Shown here piece after piece: positions 11,050-22,658 of a stretch of 64,000 nucleotides of DNA. The translations under genes were made by a program, and so were the position numbers. Below the pieces are notes generated by a model that made no database searches, was not told the origin of the DNA, and saw nothing but the letters and a program-made list of their open reading frames with translations. Source of the stretch: Platerodrilus igneus (taxonomy: Eukaryota > Arthropoda > Insecta > Coleoptera > Lycidae). The stretch's first letter is position 1. Each line of letters begins with the position of its first letter. The stretch covers positions 2,935,001-2,999,000 of the forward strand of contig JARFIW010000900.1 of the NCBI GenBank assembly GCA_036346225.1, given 5' to 3'.

Positions 11050-13220
11050 GGCGAAGTGTTCAACAAAGTTGGAAAAGTTTCCTAAGATTAGTTACTCAGA
11101 TATAGTAAACAATCTGATAACTGCCAAAACTACATATACCATAGAAGAATTAAGACCTACAAAAGCCGCAGGGCTTATAATCAAGCAGTTTGTGCCTGAG
11201 TGAAAAAGGTTGGGGTGAAAAGTTGCTGTGACTACATACTAATATTAGCGAAGGTAATAATTAAATAATTCACAGAAATAACTAACTATATAACTAATTC
11301 TTGTTATAGGTGATGCACTTAATGAAACTAAATGAAAAATATAATTGATCCCTGGGTTATAGCAAAGCAGGATGGCCAGATAATTTCTGCTCACTGTGAC
11401 TGTGTTGTCGGTCCTGGCGAAAGCTGCACACATGTGGCAGCAATAGTTTTTAGTACTGCAATTGCAATTTGTAAAGTGCAGGCAGTTAGCTGCATCAGCA
11501 CAAAGGGATATCGGATGCCACCATCTAATAAACCAACAGAACCAAGTTGTGTGTTGTACATATAAATTTGCAAACTGCTAAAAAGTGCAAGTTCGGAGAT
11601 CAATTATTGCACATTAAAAATACTTCATATGCTTCTGTTTTCGCGATGACAAAGAAGGAAAAATTACAATTGTTGGGTTTATTAATTTGATAATAATTCT
11701 TAATGTTTGATTCGAAGGACCTGGAATATGTATAATAAAAACAACTGCTTTGCACTGGACATCTCTTTAATGGTCAAATTTTAGTGTTAGAACAATAAAT
11801 TAACAGAGAGCAGCTTATGCATGTTACTGATTCCGCGGCGGTTACGCGAATGCCATCATGGATGGTTATTGTAACTACCATAATAAATGTAAATACACAG
11901 AATAACGCCAGAGTGTGATTGAAGTTAACATAAAGTTTAAATTCTGAATTATAATAGATATTTACTCAAGAGAAGAAAATAAACTTCAAATAATGAATTT
12001 TAACATTAAATTAAACAGAAAAATAATTGAAGATATTTACAAAAGAGGAGAATTAATAACAATTGTTGCGTAATTTAGCAACTACACCACAAGAAGGCGT
12101 ACTACACACTGTTGTTGCACTATTTTCAGATGCAATTAAGGAAGATTTTAAGCACAAAAAAAATTTCCTATAATGCATTATTACAATGCCAAAAATGAGA
12201 ACAAATCTTTAAATGAACTACAACAAATAGGTAAATTTATTTTAAATCGTAATGTAGCCTGCTAATTAAACTTACATTTTTTGTAGGTTTGTCTACTGAT
12301 TTGTCTTTATCAATAGAAGATTATAAGGAAATTGATATAGAATCTAAAGACCAGTCAAAATCTAAAGTTTGATTTTTGATTCGGGCTGACTGTCACTGCA
12401 TCGAAATTTAAGAGCAGCTGTAGAACATCCATAAATAAACCTTTCATGTCATTGGTTAAATCTATTTGTTATTCTGACAGATACAAATTAAAAACAAAGG
12501 CTCTTTATTATGGTTACAAACATGAAGCGCAGGCTATCAAAGACTACAAAACAAACGATGTCCAAACATGAAAATATAACTGCTGAAAGGATGGGATTAA
12601 TAATTAATCCTAATTTTCCATATTTTGGTGCATCGCCCGAGTACAATTGTTGTGGCATTGGCTTACTAGTAGTTAAGTGTCCCTACTGTGCAAATGTGAG
12701 ATAATTGAAAAACTGAAGGTGAACATTTTTTTTATAAATAAAAGATGAAATCACTGTACTTGAAGACCACCCATACTATTATTAAATTCAAATGCAGTTT
12801 CCAATAACAAAATTACAATACTGATATATAATGGCTTCGAGTAGGGGAATAGCCAATAGGCAATAGCCAAAATAACATTTAATGACAGTTTTTGGAGCGA
12901 AGAAAGCAAAAAGACCAAGTCAAACTGCTTTTCGCTGAAATACTGGGAAAATAATTTAAACAAAGTTTAAAAGAGGATTCCAGTGTAAATGACCAGGACA
13001 ACATTCCAATAGGCTTGTATGAAACAGTTGTATCTTCAGCTGTTACATTTAATAATTTAACAGGTTCCAGGAAACCTCTACTGTACTTGAAAAGAAGATG
13101 ACCATGTTAGCTTGTGAATTATGATCATGTGCAGTCAAGTGGTACCATTTAAGTTGTACTGGGTTGAAAAAATTGCCACTTAATAATATGTGTATTTGTG
13201 ATTTATGCAAGTAAATTATT
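11050..13220 (+). pseudogene. SWIM - YqaJ exonuclease - PHD protein (ISL2EU-type second gene), decayed
   Basis: Reading order: 11070-11230 LEKFPKISYSDIVNNL; a probable short intron (GTAATAATT to TTGTTATAG, about 11252-11309); 11332-11565 PWVIAKQDGQIISAHCDC with CxC...CTHVA, a SWIM zinc motif; 12390-12700 the lambda-type exonuclease core (TVTASKFKSSC, LYYGYKHEAQAIKDY, then GLIINPNFPYFGASPEYNC and LLVVKCPYC, carrying the predicted metal-binding Asp/Glu/Lys region); 12750-12800 HPYYY-IQMQFPITKLQY; and 13080-13215 a PHD-like finger (ACEL-SCAVKWYHLSC ... CICDLCK). Several stops are present. YqaJ proteins of this form accompany ISL2EU transposases, and one faces it here from 13250. Confidence 0.75.
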
Positions 13221-13249
13221 TTATGTCGATTCATATGTATATACTGATG

Positions 13250-14090
13250 CGTACATTAAAAATCTAGCATTAGAAAGGTTTTTTAATTTACAGTCGATTG
13301 ATTTTTGCCTCTCAGCGATGGACGACATTTTACTTGTGCATGGTAAATTCTCACAGGATTGAATTCTCGATCAACTACCAGTAAATCGTCTTTCAGTAAA
13401 TTATCGAGCACTCTCCAGTATATTGCAATAAATTTATCACTTTCTCTACTATCATAGGCATTTGAAATAAATGATATGATTCCTTGGGGAGTAACGCTTA
13501 TTAAAAATTTCAGGGTATGGCTACTTTTATATTGCGACCAACATTTCGTTTATGCATCGAGATTGGAAGGTTTTTGAATAAAAATCTCGGTACAATCTAA
13601 TATTGCCGTTGTTTTTAGGTCAAATGCATTTTAAAACAAAGTAGGCACATTCTTTTACATCTCTTCTCTATTTAGCCATTCCACAAAACATTGAAATTTG
13701 CAGTACAAATTTTCGATTCCTTTTTGCATGTACTGGAAACTGTTGTATGATGGTACTGAAATCTGTGACCAAGATCTGTAAATGCCAGATTCAACCTTAA
13801 CTTCATCAATGTTAAAACCAACTGCTAGAATTTAGTTAAAGAATTATGTGCTGAAAGATAGTCTTCTATAATTTTCTATTTTCCAGGTATGTGTATTTAG
13901 GAAAGTCAGTATAGTATACTGTCTTGCCATTATTGTTTTCAAAATATTGTTCATTGAACTGATAATTCTTCAACTCATTTCTCTACCTATAAATTTCTTC
14001 ATTTGCATTTTGTAGTCCAAACTGCAGTTGCTCAAATGTCAATTGAACATTGGCACTATAAACTGTCTTCTTGGGGAGTCCCGTTTCCAG
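13250..14090 (-). pseudogene. ISL2EU-like DDE_Tnp_4 transposase, decayed
   Basis: On the minus strand, LTFEQLQFGLQNANEEIYR near 14040 (coiled linker) leads to VYYTDFPKYTYLE near 13900, then a helix-turn-helix stretch LMKLRLNLAFTDLGHRF near 13770, and a DDE core near 13330-13620: TAILDCTEIFIQKPSNLDA (first Asp), LKFLISVTPQGIISFISNAY, LLKDDLLVVDREFN (second Asp, usually ADRGF). The family normally begins with a THAP domain, which I cannot find upstream. The frame changes several times. It converges on the YqaJ gene. Confidence 0.75.
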
Positions 14091-14239
14091 CGGGCTTTGT
14101 CTGCAACTACAATTTTAAATAATAATGCACAAAGTAAAATATATACATCTTTACATACTTTTTCTGCACAGCCACAAAAGGTAATTCATAAAAGCCCAAT
14201 TTCTAAAACTCGATCACACAAATATGTGTAATCCTCTAA

Positions 14240-15175
14240 ATTTATTATAAAAAAAAACCCACATAATTATTTAATAGAATCTTCTGTGTAACGTTTTTGA
14301 GCATAACACTATTTAAATCTGTTCCTAGATATGATTTAATTTTTTTTTGATTTCTAAACCTGTTTTACTATAAATCAATTTAGTGTCAAAATTCCAAATA
14401 CATTAATTTTAAACGACGAACAAGCCAATCCTGAAGAAAACTTTGCAGAATATGTAAGAAAAGTTTGAGCATTTAATTTGAATATGAAATAAATACAGGA
14501 TGATAATATAAAGAAATTGATATAAAGGAATAAAATCGTAAACTGGAGTTTAAAGTTTGTTTACATGTATATTTACAAACAAAAGTGCTGTCTGCTTAGC
14601 CTTGTATTCGTCTATATGAACTTTATTTGACAGCAAGACTTCCTACCAGGATTAGCTCATTACCTTTTTCTTGGTGTGATTTGAAAGTAATGTTAAAATA
14701 TTTTGAAATTGTAATTTATTGTGTATGTAAAGCTCAAGACTTTGTGTTAAGCAATTCCCATGATCTTCACAGCATTATCATTAGTTCTATTAAAATATTT
14801 TACAATTAGTTGTTTAATAGTAATGCTATCGACCTAAACATTACATTTTAAAAATCAATATTTATTTATTTTATTGTTAAATGTCTGAAAAAGCAAGAGC
14901 ATATTAAAATCATGCTTTATTTACATGGCAGCGTTTGCACATGTAATATAATTCACATAAAAATATTAAAAATTTCAAATCAAATGCAACTTTTTAAACA
15001 TCACGTTTAAATAATTAAAATGACAGTATTCAATAAATCATACTCGTTTAAAACCAACTGTGTTAACATTTTTATATTTCCTTTACTATGCAGTAGGTAC
15101 AACACAATGGAATGATATCAAAATTAAATTACGCATCTGCTTACACAAGTAAAGCATAGGAATCAAACCTCATAC
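14240..15175. other. Start of MTO1 intron 4 (minus strand), nothing else recognised
   Basis: The intron starts with GTATGAG at 15175 reading leftwards. I looked for the next MTO1 exon here, and less thoroughly to the left edge, and did not find one. Confidence 0.45.
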
Positions 15176-15715
15176 CTATAGATGGCGCATCTCCAAGTCT
15201 TCCAGCTGGTTTAGTTTCTAAACCAATATTTATATATGCCTTCAAAAATGTTCCAGTTGTAAGAACAACAGATTTTGATTTGATTTTATTACCATTACCT
15301 GCAAGGTACTTCATCATTACAATTATTAAAAAAGATCCATACTTAATACTACTCCTTCACAGTCAATTCCAGTTTGATTATTATTTACTGTATATGAATT
15401 TCCACTAATCAAGTCTTCAACTGATGCCTCCATTATTGTTAGATTGGGAGTGTTTTCAAACAGTTCTTTTTGTAAATGTTGCTTGTATAAATCTCTGTCA
15501 ATTTGAGCTCTTGGACCCCACACTGCTGGACCTTTACGTTTATTAAGAACCTAAAAGTTCGTGTCAGAGGAATGATATTTTAGTAAAAGTTACAACTTTG
15601 TATTGTATTCCCGATAGATCACATATTCGACAACAAACTCCATCCAATGCATCAACTTCTTTCATCAAATGCCCTTTTCCAATTCCACCAAATGAAGGAT
15701 TACATGACATTTCTC
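15176..15715 (-). CDS. MTO1: MTO1 (MnmG/GidA family) exons 2-4
   Basis: Mitochondrial tRNA modification enzyme: with the GTPBP3 partner, this FAD-dependent protein installs the taurinomethyl (cmnm5-type) group on wobble U34. Exon 2 (15597-15715) encodes [20 protein letters not shown] and YK; exon 3 (15343-15550) [19 protein letters not shown]...; exon 4 (15176-15298) [13 protein letters not shown]...[12 protein letters not shown]. Acceptors TTTTTAG, TTTTAG and TTGCAG and the phases agree exactly with exon 1 at 35316-35517. The exon 2 donor is ambiguous (15597 or 15594, one Val). Introns 2 and 3 are only about 46 and 44 bp. No stop or frameshift is present. About 500 C-terminal residues should be encoded to the left and are not seen. 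Confidence 0.93.
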
Positions 15716-15779
15716 CTAAAAACATATTGACCGAATAAACGAAAACACAGGTGAACAAAAGTTATGTTATCACACAATA

Positions 15780-16735
15780 CTCATTTTTCTTACATTACAA
15801 AACTATTTTACATTCACATATTTCATATTAACATATCTACAATAAATAATTCAAAACAGGTAGAGAAATTTTCATTATTTTAAGTGGACATATGGAAAAA
15901 GATATGTTATGTCAACACTGGTTTATAATAGCCTATATTGGAATATTCATATGATGTGGTTTAAAGGTAATGGGTTCGCTTCCTTTAGAAAATGTAGTGT
16001 ATTTTTACAAATGATGTACTCTCTTTTGAATGGAAGGTAAATCATACAACAATAAAATAAATACATAATTATCAACCACTTGGAATGTAAATTGGATGGA
16101 TGAAAACTATCACTCAGTAATTAATACCTTAAGATAAATGCATTATTTCTATAAGCAATAGCACTGATATAAAACATAACATCATGCTGTCAGTGTAGAA
16201 GACAAAACCAAGAACTTGTGCATTTTCAGTTACAAAACTCAACCAGAAGAAGATGTTGCAACCCACACGCCATAACTGAAAAATTTGCAAACAGAATTGC
16301 AGTTAAGAATTTCTCAAGGAAATGCAGCTTGTATCAACCGTAAGTGCGAGCTACCTGCATTATTGTTGATTTGCAAGATTTTGGAAAGACTTTTCGAAGA
16401 TTACTTTTCACGAAATCAAGTTGGATACTGTCAAAGTCAAATCACACTTTAAATAATTTGTCGAATCAGTATTGTTCAAATGAAAAGACTAATAAATAAA
16501 AATTAGGAGTAGAGCAAAGCGCTGACCTTACAAGAAGCAAATTCAAGCAAGTTTAGTGAAAAACCAAAAAGGTAGATATGTAATTATAATAAAAAAGGAC
16601 AGAAGGTTGAAACTGCAAAATAGAAATCTGACGGCATACCTCCAAAGAAGAGCAATTAAAAAATGTTAATAGTATACTTATTACTTTAGTAGCTGTAGAT
16701 TCGTATTAAGAACAGAAGCTAGCGATGATAGCTGA
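15780..16735. other. Intronic spacer, nothing recognised
   Basis: AT-rich and without a supported reading frame, between MTO1 exon 2 and the first copia remnant. Confidence 0.35.
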
Positions 16736-16738
16736 TTA

Positions 16739-18690
16739 GTGGACAATGGTGCCACGAATCATATGTGTAACAAGAATAATTTGTTCAAAACATATAAACC
16801 ATTTCAAAAGAGACATGCTGTAATTACAGCTTACTGTGATATTGTTGAAGCTTTTGGAAAAGCTACTGTTATTAGTGAAGCAGAAGTGAATGGTCACAAA
16901 AGAAAAATTCCTTTGGATGATGTTTGGCTGGTTCCAAAAATAAAGAAGAACCTTTTTCTGTGTTATCTGCACATAATTGAAATTCAAGCGGTAAATTTGT
17001 TTCCAGTTCCAAAACTTGCAGTCTTACTGTGGATGGTTGCACTGTACTCATTGGTATAATAAGTTAAAAACAATAGTCTGTTCAAATTCATCGTCAAAAA
17101 TGTTTATCTTGAAAAAGATGTTGAAGTCATTGTAACAGGGAGAAAACTTGCTTCAGATTTATCATGAAAAGATGGATCATCAAAATAAAAGATATCGAGA
17201 ACTTTGTATTAAAGTCAACCTGAATACTAAACACTGTGAAAGTTGCATTTATAGAAAATCCTATGTTCAGAACTAGAGAAAGAGGAAGATACCAGGAGAA
17301 CTTATTCACTCCAATGTATATAGACCTTTTGAGATTACACATGTTAGGAAACTGATACTTCGTTTTGTTTAAAGATAATTTCAGCACATACCACCATGTA
17401 TTTTTATGAAAGAGAAAGAAGCCTTTAAAAAGCTGAAAATTGTCCAAGCTAAAATAAAAGTTAATTAGACAAAGCTTTGAAGCAGCATGATATAACCCAA
17501 AGAAGACCTATGCCATATATGCCACAACAAAACAGTTGTTCCGAGAGAGGGAGAGAGAGAATTGCACTCTTTCACACGCGCAAAAATCTACCTCAGTCAC
17601 TATCTGCAGAAATGATAAATACCACAGCTTATATTCTAAACCGTTTGGAGGTTTCTAGTGTTGAAGAAAGGCCGCAGTATGAAGTATAGTTTCAGAAGAA
17701 GCCAAATTTAAAACATTTGAGAATAATTAGCAACTTATGTTATGTTCACATTCTGAAATTGCGTCAGAAAACGATGGAGAAGAAAGCAATAAAAGGAGTT
17801 TTGGTTAGATACGATAGTGAAGGATATCGTATTTGGTTAAGTGAAATCAAGGAGTTAATATGATCGCGTGACATTATATTCCATGAAAGAGTTACTTGCA
17901 GATCCATCAAATCTATACAACTTTCAACTTATGAAGAAGATGATAAAACCATAACTGAAGAAACAGTTGAACAAAAAGCTACAGAATACCTTGATGATGA
18001 AGAAGAAGATAAAAATGTTAATAGTAGACTATTACTATCACGAGAAGATATAAAAAAGCCTACAAGATTTAAAGATAATGTAATATCAGTAGCCTCAGAA
18101 ATACTTGACACAAAAACCAGAAACTTATCAAAAAGCTATAAGATGTGAAGACAAAGTTATTAGCAATGGAAAACGAAGTCAAAGCACTTCACCAAAATAA
18201 CATGGGGGTTCTTGAAAATTTGCCTCAAGATAAGAGAGCTATTCCGTGTAAGTGGGTCTATAAAATAAAAAGAAACCCAGATAGTTCTGTCAATAATTAT
18301 AAGGCAAAATTTTTGTTCAAGTGTTATTCTCAGAAAAAGTCACTGGTTATGATCAAATCTTCGGTCCTGTAGTGAAATCTAGAATGATAAGAACAGTTTT
18401 AAGAAATGCAGTAAGTGAGAATATGAAGTTGATGCAGTTTGATGTATGTAGTGCTTCTGTATTATGAGCTGAATGAAGAGGTGTTCATGTTACAGCCTGC
18501 AAGGATGGTACAAACCGAGTTTGTACTCGTGAAAAATGTTTGAGTGACCTCAAGGAAGCGCCATGCTGCAGCAACACCAAATTGAAATTTTTTTTGAAAA
18601 AGTTCAGGTTTAACAAAAGTGAATCCGATCTATGCCTTTTCATAAAGAAGCAAAGAGAGGATAGTAGTACAGTCGAACCTCACAACGAGC
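16739..18690 (+). pseudogene. Ty1/copia retrotransposon remnant, protease to reverse transcriptase
   Basis: Domains in order: aspartic protease MDNGATNHMCNKNN (DNGA in place of the usual DSGA) at 16739; GAG-pre-integrase-like CESCIYRKS near 17230 and PGELIHSNVYRPFE near 17290; integrase end with YMPQQNSCSERGRERI and NTTAYILNRLE at 17515-17650; reverse transcriptase N-terminus PQDKRAIPCKWVYKIKRNPD at 18225-18290 with YKAKFLFKCYSQK. Frames are broken repeatedly and the catalytic YxDD region is not recognisable. No LTRs are seen. It lies antisense to MTO1 within intron 1. Confidence 0.8.
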
Positions 18691-18699
18691 ATAATTTGT

Positions 18700-19072
18700 T
18701 CCGGAGTCTTACCCGTAATGCGAAACACTTGTTAAGCGAAACAATCTTAATTATATAAATTAATATAAAATATGATAATGCGTTCCATGCCAAAAAAATA
18801 TTCAAAAAAACATTATGTGTAGCTTTTATTTAAAGAAAAATACATATGAATTATTAAGGACCGTTATTCAACTTCATTTTTCTTCTATCGTGGAATGAAC
18901 CAACCTAGAATGAGAATTAGATTTAAAGAAAACAAAAGAATCGAAATAATTAGTAACATACCTAATTCTTTTTTACTAGAAAACTGATATACTTTTAATA
19001 TATTCGATTAGTTTTTGAGTTAAAAGGAAAATACTTTAGAAATAATTATTTTTTACACTTGCGCTCACAACG
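18700..19072. other. Spacer with a weak pogo-like terminal sequence
   Basis: Just left of this interval, near 18671, a stretch starts CAGTCGAACCTCACAACG, reminiscent of pogo/Tigger ends. I found no clear inverted partner or transposase, so only the spacer is annotated. Confidence 0.3.
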
Positions 19073-19290
19073 TGGAGCTGGAATAATTTCGCATAGAGGC
19101 TCGAATAATTTCACTTAGAGGCTGGAATGATTTCACTTAGAGGCTGGAATAATTTCACTTAGAGGCTGGAATAATTTCACTTGGAGGCTCGAATAATTTC
19201 ACTTGGAGGCTGGAATAATTTCGCGTAGAGGCTGGAATAATTTCGTGTAGAGGATGGAATAATTTCACTTAGGGGCTAGAATAATTTCAT
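19073..19290. repeat. 22-bp minisatellite, about 10 copies
   Basis: The unit GAGGCTGGAATAATTTCACT plus 2 bp repeats in register. Variants alternate CACTTA, CGCGTA, CGTGTA and CACTTG at the end, and GGCTGG with GGCTCG in the middle. The array lies just upstream of the gag-like reading at 19505. No coding potential. Confidence 0.92.
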
Positions 19291-19504
19291 TTTGTACACT
19301 GGGGCTAAATAGTTTGCAATTATATTCATTACACTTGTACTCAGAGACTGAGGTTTGAATCGATTTTAATAATGTGATTTTGTAGTTTCAATTTTGTTAC
19401 AGTATATAGTGGGTTTTAATATTGTTTGGACATCCTTTTGTTTGTAAATTCATCTTCAAAGATTATATTGTTGGGATACTTTAGAGAAATATAGATATTT
19501 AATC

Positions 19505-20000
19505 ATGGCAGAAATTTATAGCATCGTTCATTTACTTAAAAATGAGTTAGAATATGAATTGAACATTAGAGGCATTGAAAATTCAAGACCAGTTTCAGAT
19601 AAAAGGAAAATTTTAGCTAGGTTGTTGGCCAAAGAAACAGATAAACCAGGCTGTTTGATTGATCTTTCAAGTTATAAGGTGGATTTCGAAATAGAGAAAG
19701 AAGAAATTGAGTTTAGTATAGAGTTAGTTAAAAATGTTTTGTTAGAATTTATTGATGATCCTGCCTATTCTATTTTTAAAAGGATACGGTAAAGATTAAT
19801 ACATCTTACAGGTAGAATTCAACGGTTAAAGCTCCCTAAAGAAAATTTTGAGGAAGTTGTGTTATTTAAAAATGAAAGTTTGGCTACTATAGCTAAAGTT
19901 GTTTGATATGGATTTTACAGGTTTATTTGATTCGGTACATCGATAGTAGGTCCATCTCCCATTCCTATTAGTTATATTAGTTGTTTGATTAATGGTACAC
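19505..20000 (+). pseudogene. Gag N-terminus of a Ty3/gypsy-like element (fragment)
   Basis: The 95-aa reading MAEIYSIVHLLKNELEYELN IRGIENSRPV resembles the SAP-like N-terminus of arthropod gypsy gag proteins (LxKxELEYELxxRG). After the stop at 19792 another frame continues with HLTGRIQRLKLP, as expected for gag. Nothing like protease or polymerase follows. An AAGAGGCTGTGTAATG near 22083 could be a polypurine tract plus LTR start, but no matching LTR was found, so this is a lone gag fragment. Confidence 0.55.
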
Positions 20001-20109
20001 TAGTTTTTACTGTTGAAATATAGTTTGAAGATTGCTCTTGTGCGTAGGCACGTTTTGGTTTGATTTGATGTGTTTTGGGTAGCAATTTTTATGTATATCC
20101 GTGTTGCAA

Positions 20110-20430
20110 CGTAGTATGTTAGGTTATGTTAGATCTAAGCGAGACTTGTGGTTTATCGCGTAGCGTTATGTTAGTCTAGACGAGACTCAGGAAGGGTTGG
20201 TCGCTCAGCGTTATGTCAGTCTATACGAGAATCGTGGTAAGTGTGCGCTTTAGCAGTGTTGGCATCATCACTTGAGATTATTTGAAGTCAGTTATGATGT
20301 AATTCTTTTGCTTATTTAGTTTATCTGTCTAGGTGAGACTCATAGAAGAGTTTGTCATTCTAGCAATTTTGTTTATAAGTCTAGGTGAGGCTCATGGAGG
20401 AGCTTGTCATTCTAGCAAATTTATGCGTTG
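20110..20430. repeat. Degenerate tandem repeat (GTCTAGrygAGaCTC units)
   Basis: GTCTAGACGAGACTC, GTCTATACGAGAATC, GTCTAGGTGAGACTC and GTCTAGGTGAGGCTC recur at roughly 55-65 bp, or multiples of that, each followed by a TTGTCATTCTAGCAA-like or CAGCGTTATG-like segment. The copies are diverged. Confidence 0.6.
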
Positions 20431-22580
20431 TGAAGCACTTTAGTTTGTATTGACAGTTTGATTATGAGTAGTGTGAGAGTCTACCAGAACATTTATTTAT
20501 AGTTACCATAAAGTAAAGTAGAAAATAATTTTGTATTTAAATTTCTTCCCTCCAATTTATCAGTATCTTCAAATTTAAGTCAAAGAAAATGTTTAGTACC
20601 GATAACTCTGCGATAGGTGATGTTGAAGATGAAGATGTTCAGAATGTTTCAGTTCCTTAAGTATCTTCCAATTATAGTTGATGTCAGTTGTAATTTTTTT
20701 GGTCTATGTTTTGAATTCTTAAGTAGGACAAGATTAAAGTTAGTTAAAAATTTTGGATTTGCTTAAAGTAATTTTTGATTTTAGTAGTAATAGAGCTTGA
20801 GGTGTTTATTGATTTTGATATTGCATGTGTTAGATGATGTATTTGATGACGTTCATGATGTGTTAAATGATATATTTGATGACGATAATGATGTGTTTAT
20901 TGATCTTGATAATGATGTTTGATGATATTTGATGTTTTTTTGTGGAAGATGATGCGTTTATTGAGGAATTTAAGAGTGCAGCATGTGCTTAGATATGTTG
21001 CATGTATATAGTGATGAGTATGCAGTTAGTGATGAAGTACGTATCTAGTGATGAAGTATATGTTTGAGAATATAGAGAATGTTTAGTAATGTAGTAAGCA
21101 TATAATAATATAGTTAAGGTGAGATGGTATAGTAAGCATTAGAGAAATTCTTAACTTTTGGTTTAGTGGTTTGAGACTAAGCTTGATGTGCTTATTCTAG
21201 TTGAGAGTTTAGATGAGCTAAGATAGTTCAGGAGAAGTTTTTGGTGAGTTGCTGGTGGATGTCTCCCAGTTGGCTCAAGTTATGGTTTATTAGTGATTTC
21301 AGAGTTCTTTAGTGTTGAGACACTGAAGTTATAGAATTTTTGAGTGAGATAGTTGAGTCTGTAGTATAGTAGTGATACAGAAAATATTATGAGGTGCTCA
21401 CTCAAGGATTAAAAGTATTTTGTTGATGGATAGGCGTTGTTAATACTTTGTCTGCTTCTCGAGTATTAGTGATTTGTTTCGTAAATGGACTTAGTAACAA
21501 ACATTCTTTGATACCTATTAAATTCATCAATTAGTGTAAATATAATAAGCATTTGGAAATGTATGTGCATAAATGTTTATGACAGGTAAAGTAAAGTTGA
21601 GAAGAGTATTCGTTGTATAGATTCTTGTTTAGTAGTGATTTTGTCATACTATCAATTTTGTTTATTCTAGTTCTGATTTATAGTAAAAAAATTTTTTGCT
21701 TTTGGTTAAATTTTTGACTTTGATATGGTTATTGTGTTTGAAACTTTTTGATGACATGCATCTACTGAGTGTTAGATTCCCCTAAATGTTCTTAACTGAT
21801 TAAATGTAAATACCGATTATGACTTCTCGAATTTGTCCCTTTATAGGCGTGTGTACGCGTAGTTACTGATCACTCATTCCCATGCATTAATATCCCCCCA
21901 TATCATTTAGTGAATGATTCTTATTTTTTTTGGTTAAACTTGTCGTTAGTTATAGTTAAAGATTGTGCTGTCTTATATTGAGTAGTTAGATGTTTATACG
22001 GTTAATATGAGTAGTTTTGATTCTTCAGTCGTTAAAGTTTTGTTAGAAAAAATTCTTCTATACCTCGAATTTTTTCTCTTGGCAAGAGGCTGTGTAATGT
22101 ATTTTTTTTCTAGTTACACTTCGTTCTTTAAAATAAAAATAAAACAGCTATAATTTAAAATATTTAATTTGTGAATTACCGTCCAATAGAAATTAATACA
22201 TAAAATTGATACTAACACATAGATTCCTTTACCGTTATGCTCTAAGGTTCGTTACTAAGCTCTGTCAAGTTGTCAATTTGTTCACTTCATTATCAGCGCT
22301 CGAACGAGCAAGCTGCTCTGCAGGATAAGTGAAGTCAAGATGGCCGTGTGTAAGCACGTGGCTTCTAACAGTGTTAGAAAAAAGAAGATTAATTGATTGA
22401 TTCTTGGTGTCTGGAGGCCGAGCCTAACAGCTGTAGCGTGAGCATGATTTGCTATAAGCTTCACTCAGAGCGGTTCAGTTGATCCCTGCAGGCCTAAGGA
22501 GATGGAAGCCCCCTTTGACACCATTAATACAGTTGGTATAAATTAATTAAATAGATTATACTAATATTTTTCATCTTAGT
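20431..22580. other. Low-complexity T/G-rich stretch, GAT-rich segment
   Basis: No gene recognised. Around 20830-20950 a GATGATGT-rich stretch would read as Asp-rich peptide but has stops. Around 21000-21140 GTGATGAAGTA-like words recur. Base composition (T/G-rich, C-poor on this strand) differs from the flanks, suggesting one decayed insertion. Confidence 0.4.
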
Positions 22581-22658
22581 GCAATATCTTAACGCAATAT
22601 CTTAAAGCAATATCTTAACGCAATATCTTGACGCAGTATCTTAAGGCAATATTTTAAG
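22581..22658. repeat. 13-bp tandem repeat, 6 copies
   Basis: GCAATATCTTAAC repeats six times in register with one or two changes per unit (AAA, GAC, AAG endings). Confidence 0.92.

Larger units (their letters stand above)
11050..14090. mobile_element. ISL2EU-like DNA transposon remnant with convergent YqaJ and transposase genes
   Basis: The YqaJ-type gene (+) and the DDE_Tnp_4 transposase (-) end within about 50 bp of each other. The two-gene composition is typical of ISL2EU elements. I could not locate terminal inverted repeats. The RTE LINE sits against the left side, so the true left end may be displaced or lost. Confidence 0.65.

Noticed and set aside
1..15175. Remaining MTO1 exons to the left of exon 4
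   Set aside because: I looked for the conserved TGTP, RYCPSIE-like and GYEEAAAQG segments on the minus strand and found none, so they are probably beyond the left edge.
18665..18740. Pogo/Tigger-like terminal sequence CAGTCGAACCTCACAACG, with a possible partner near 22235-22265
   Set aside because: The proposed partner shares only CGAACCT and GAGCATAA in mirrored form, and no transposase or target duplication is visible.
20585..20660. A short acidic peptide beginning MFSTDNSAIGDVEDEDV
   Set aside because: It is only about 24 codons in low-complexity sequence with no supporting context.
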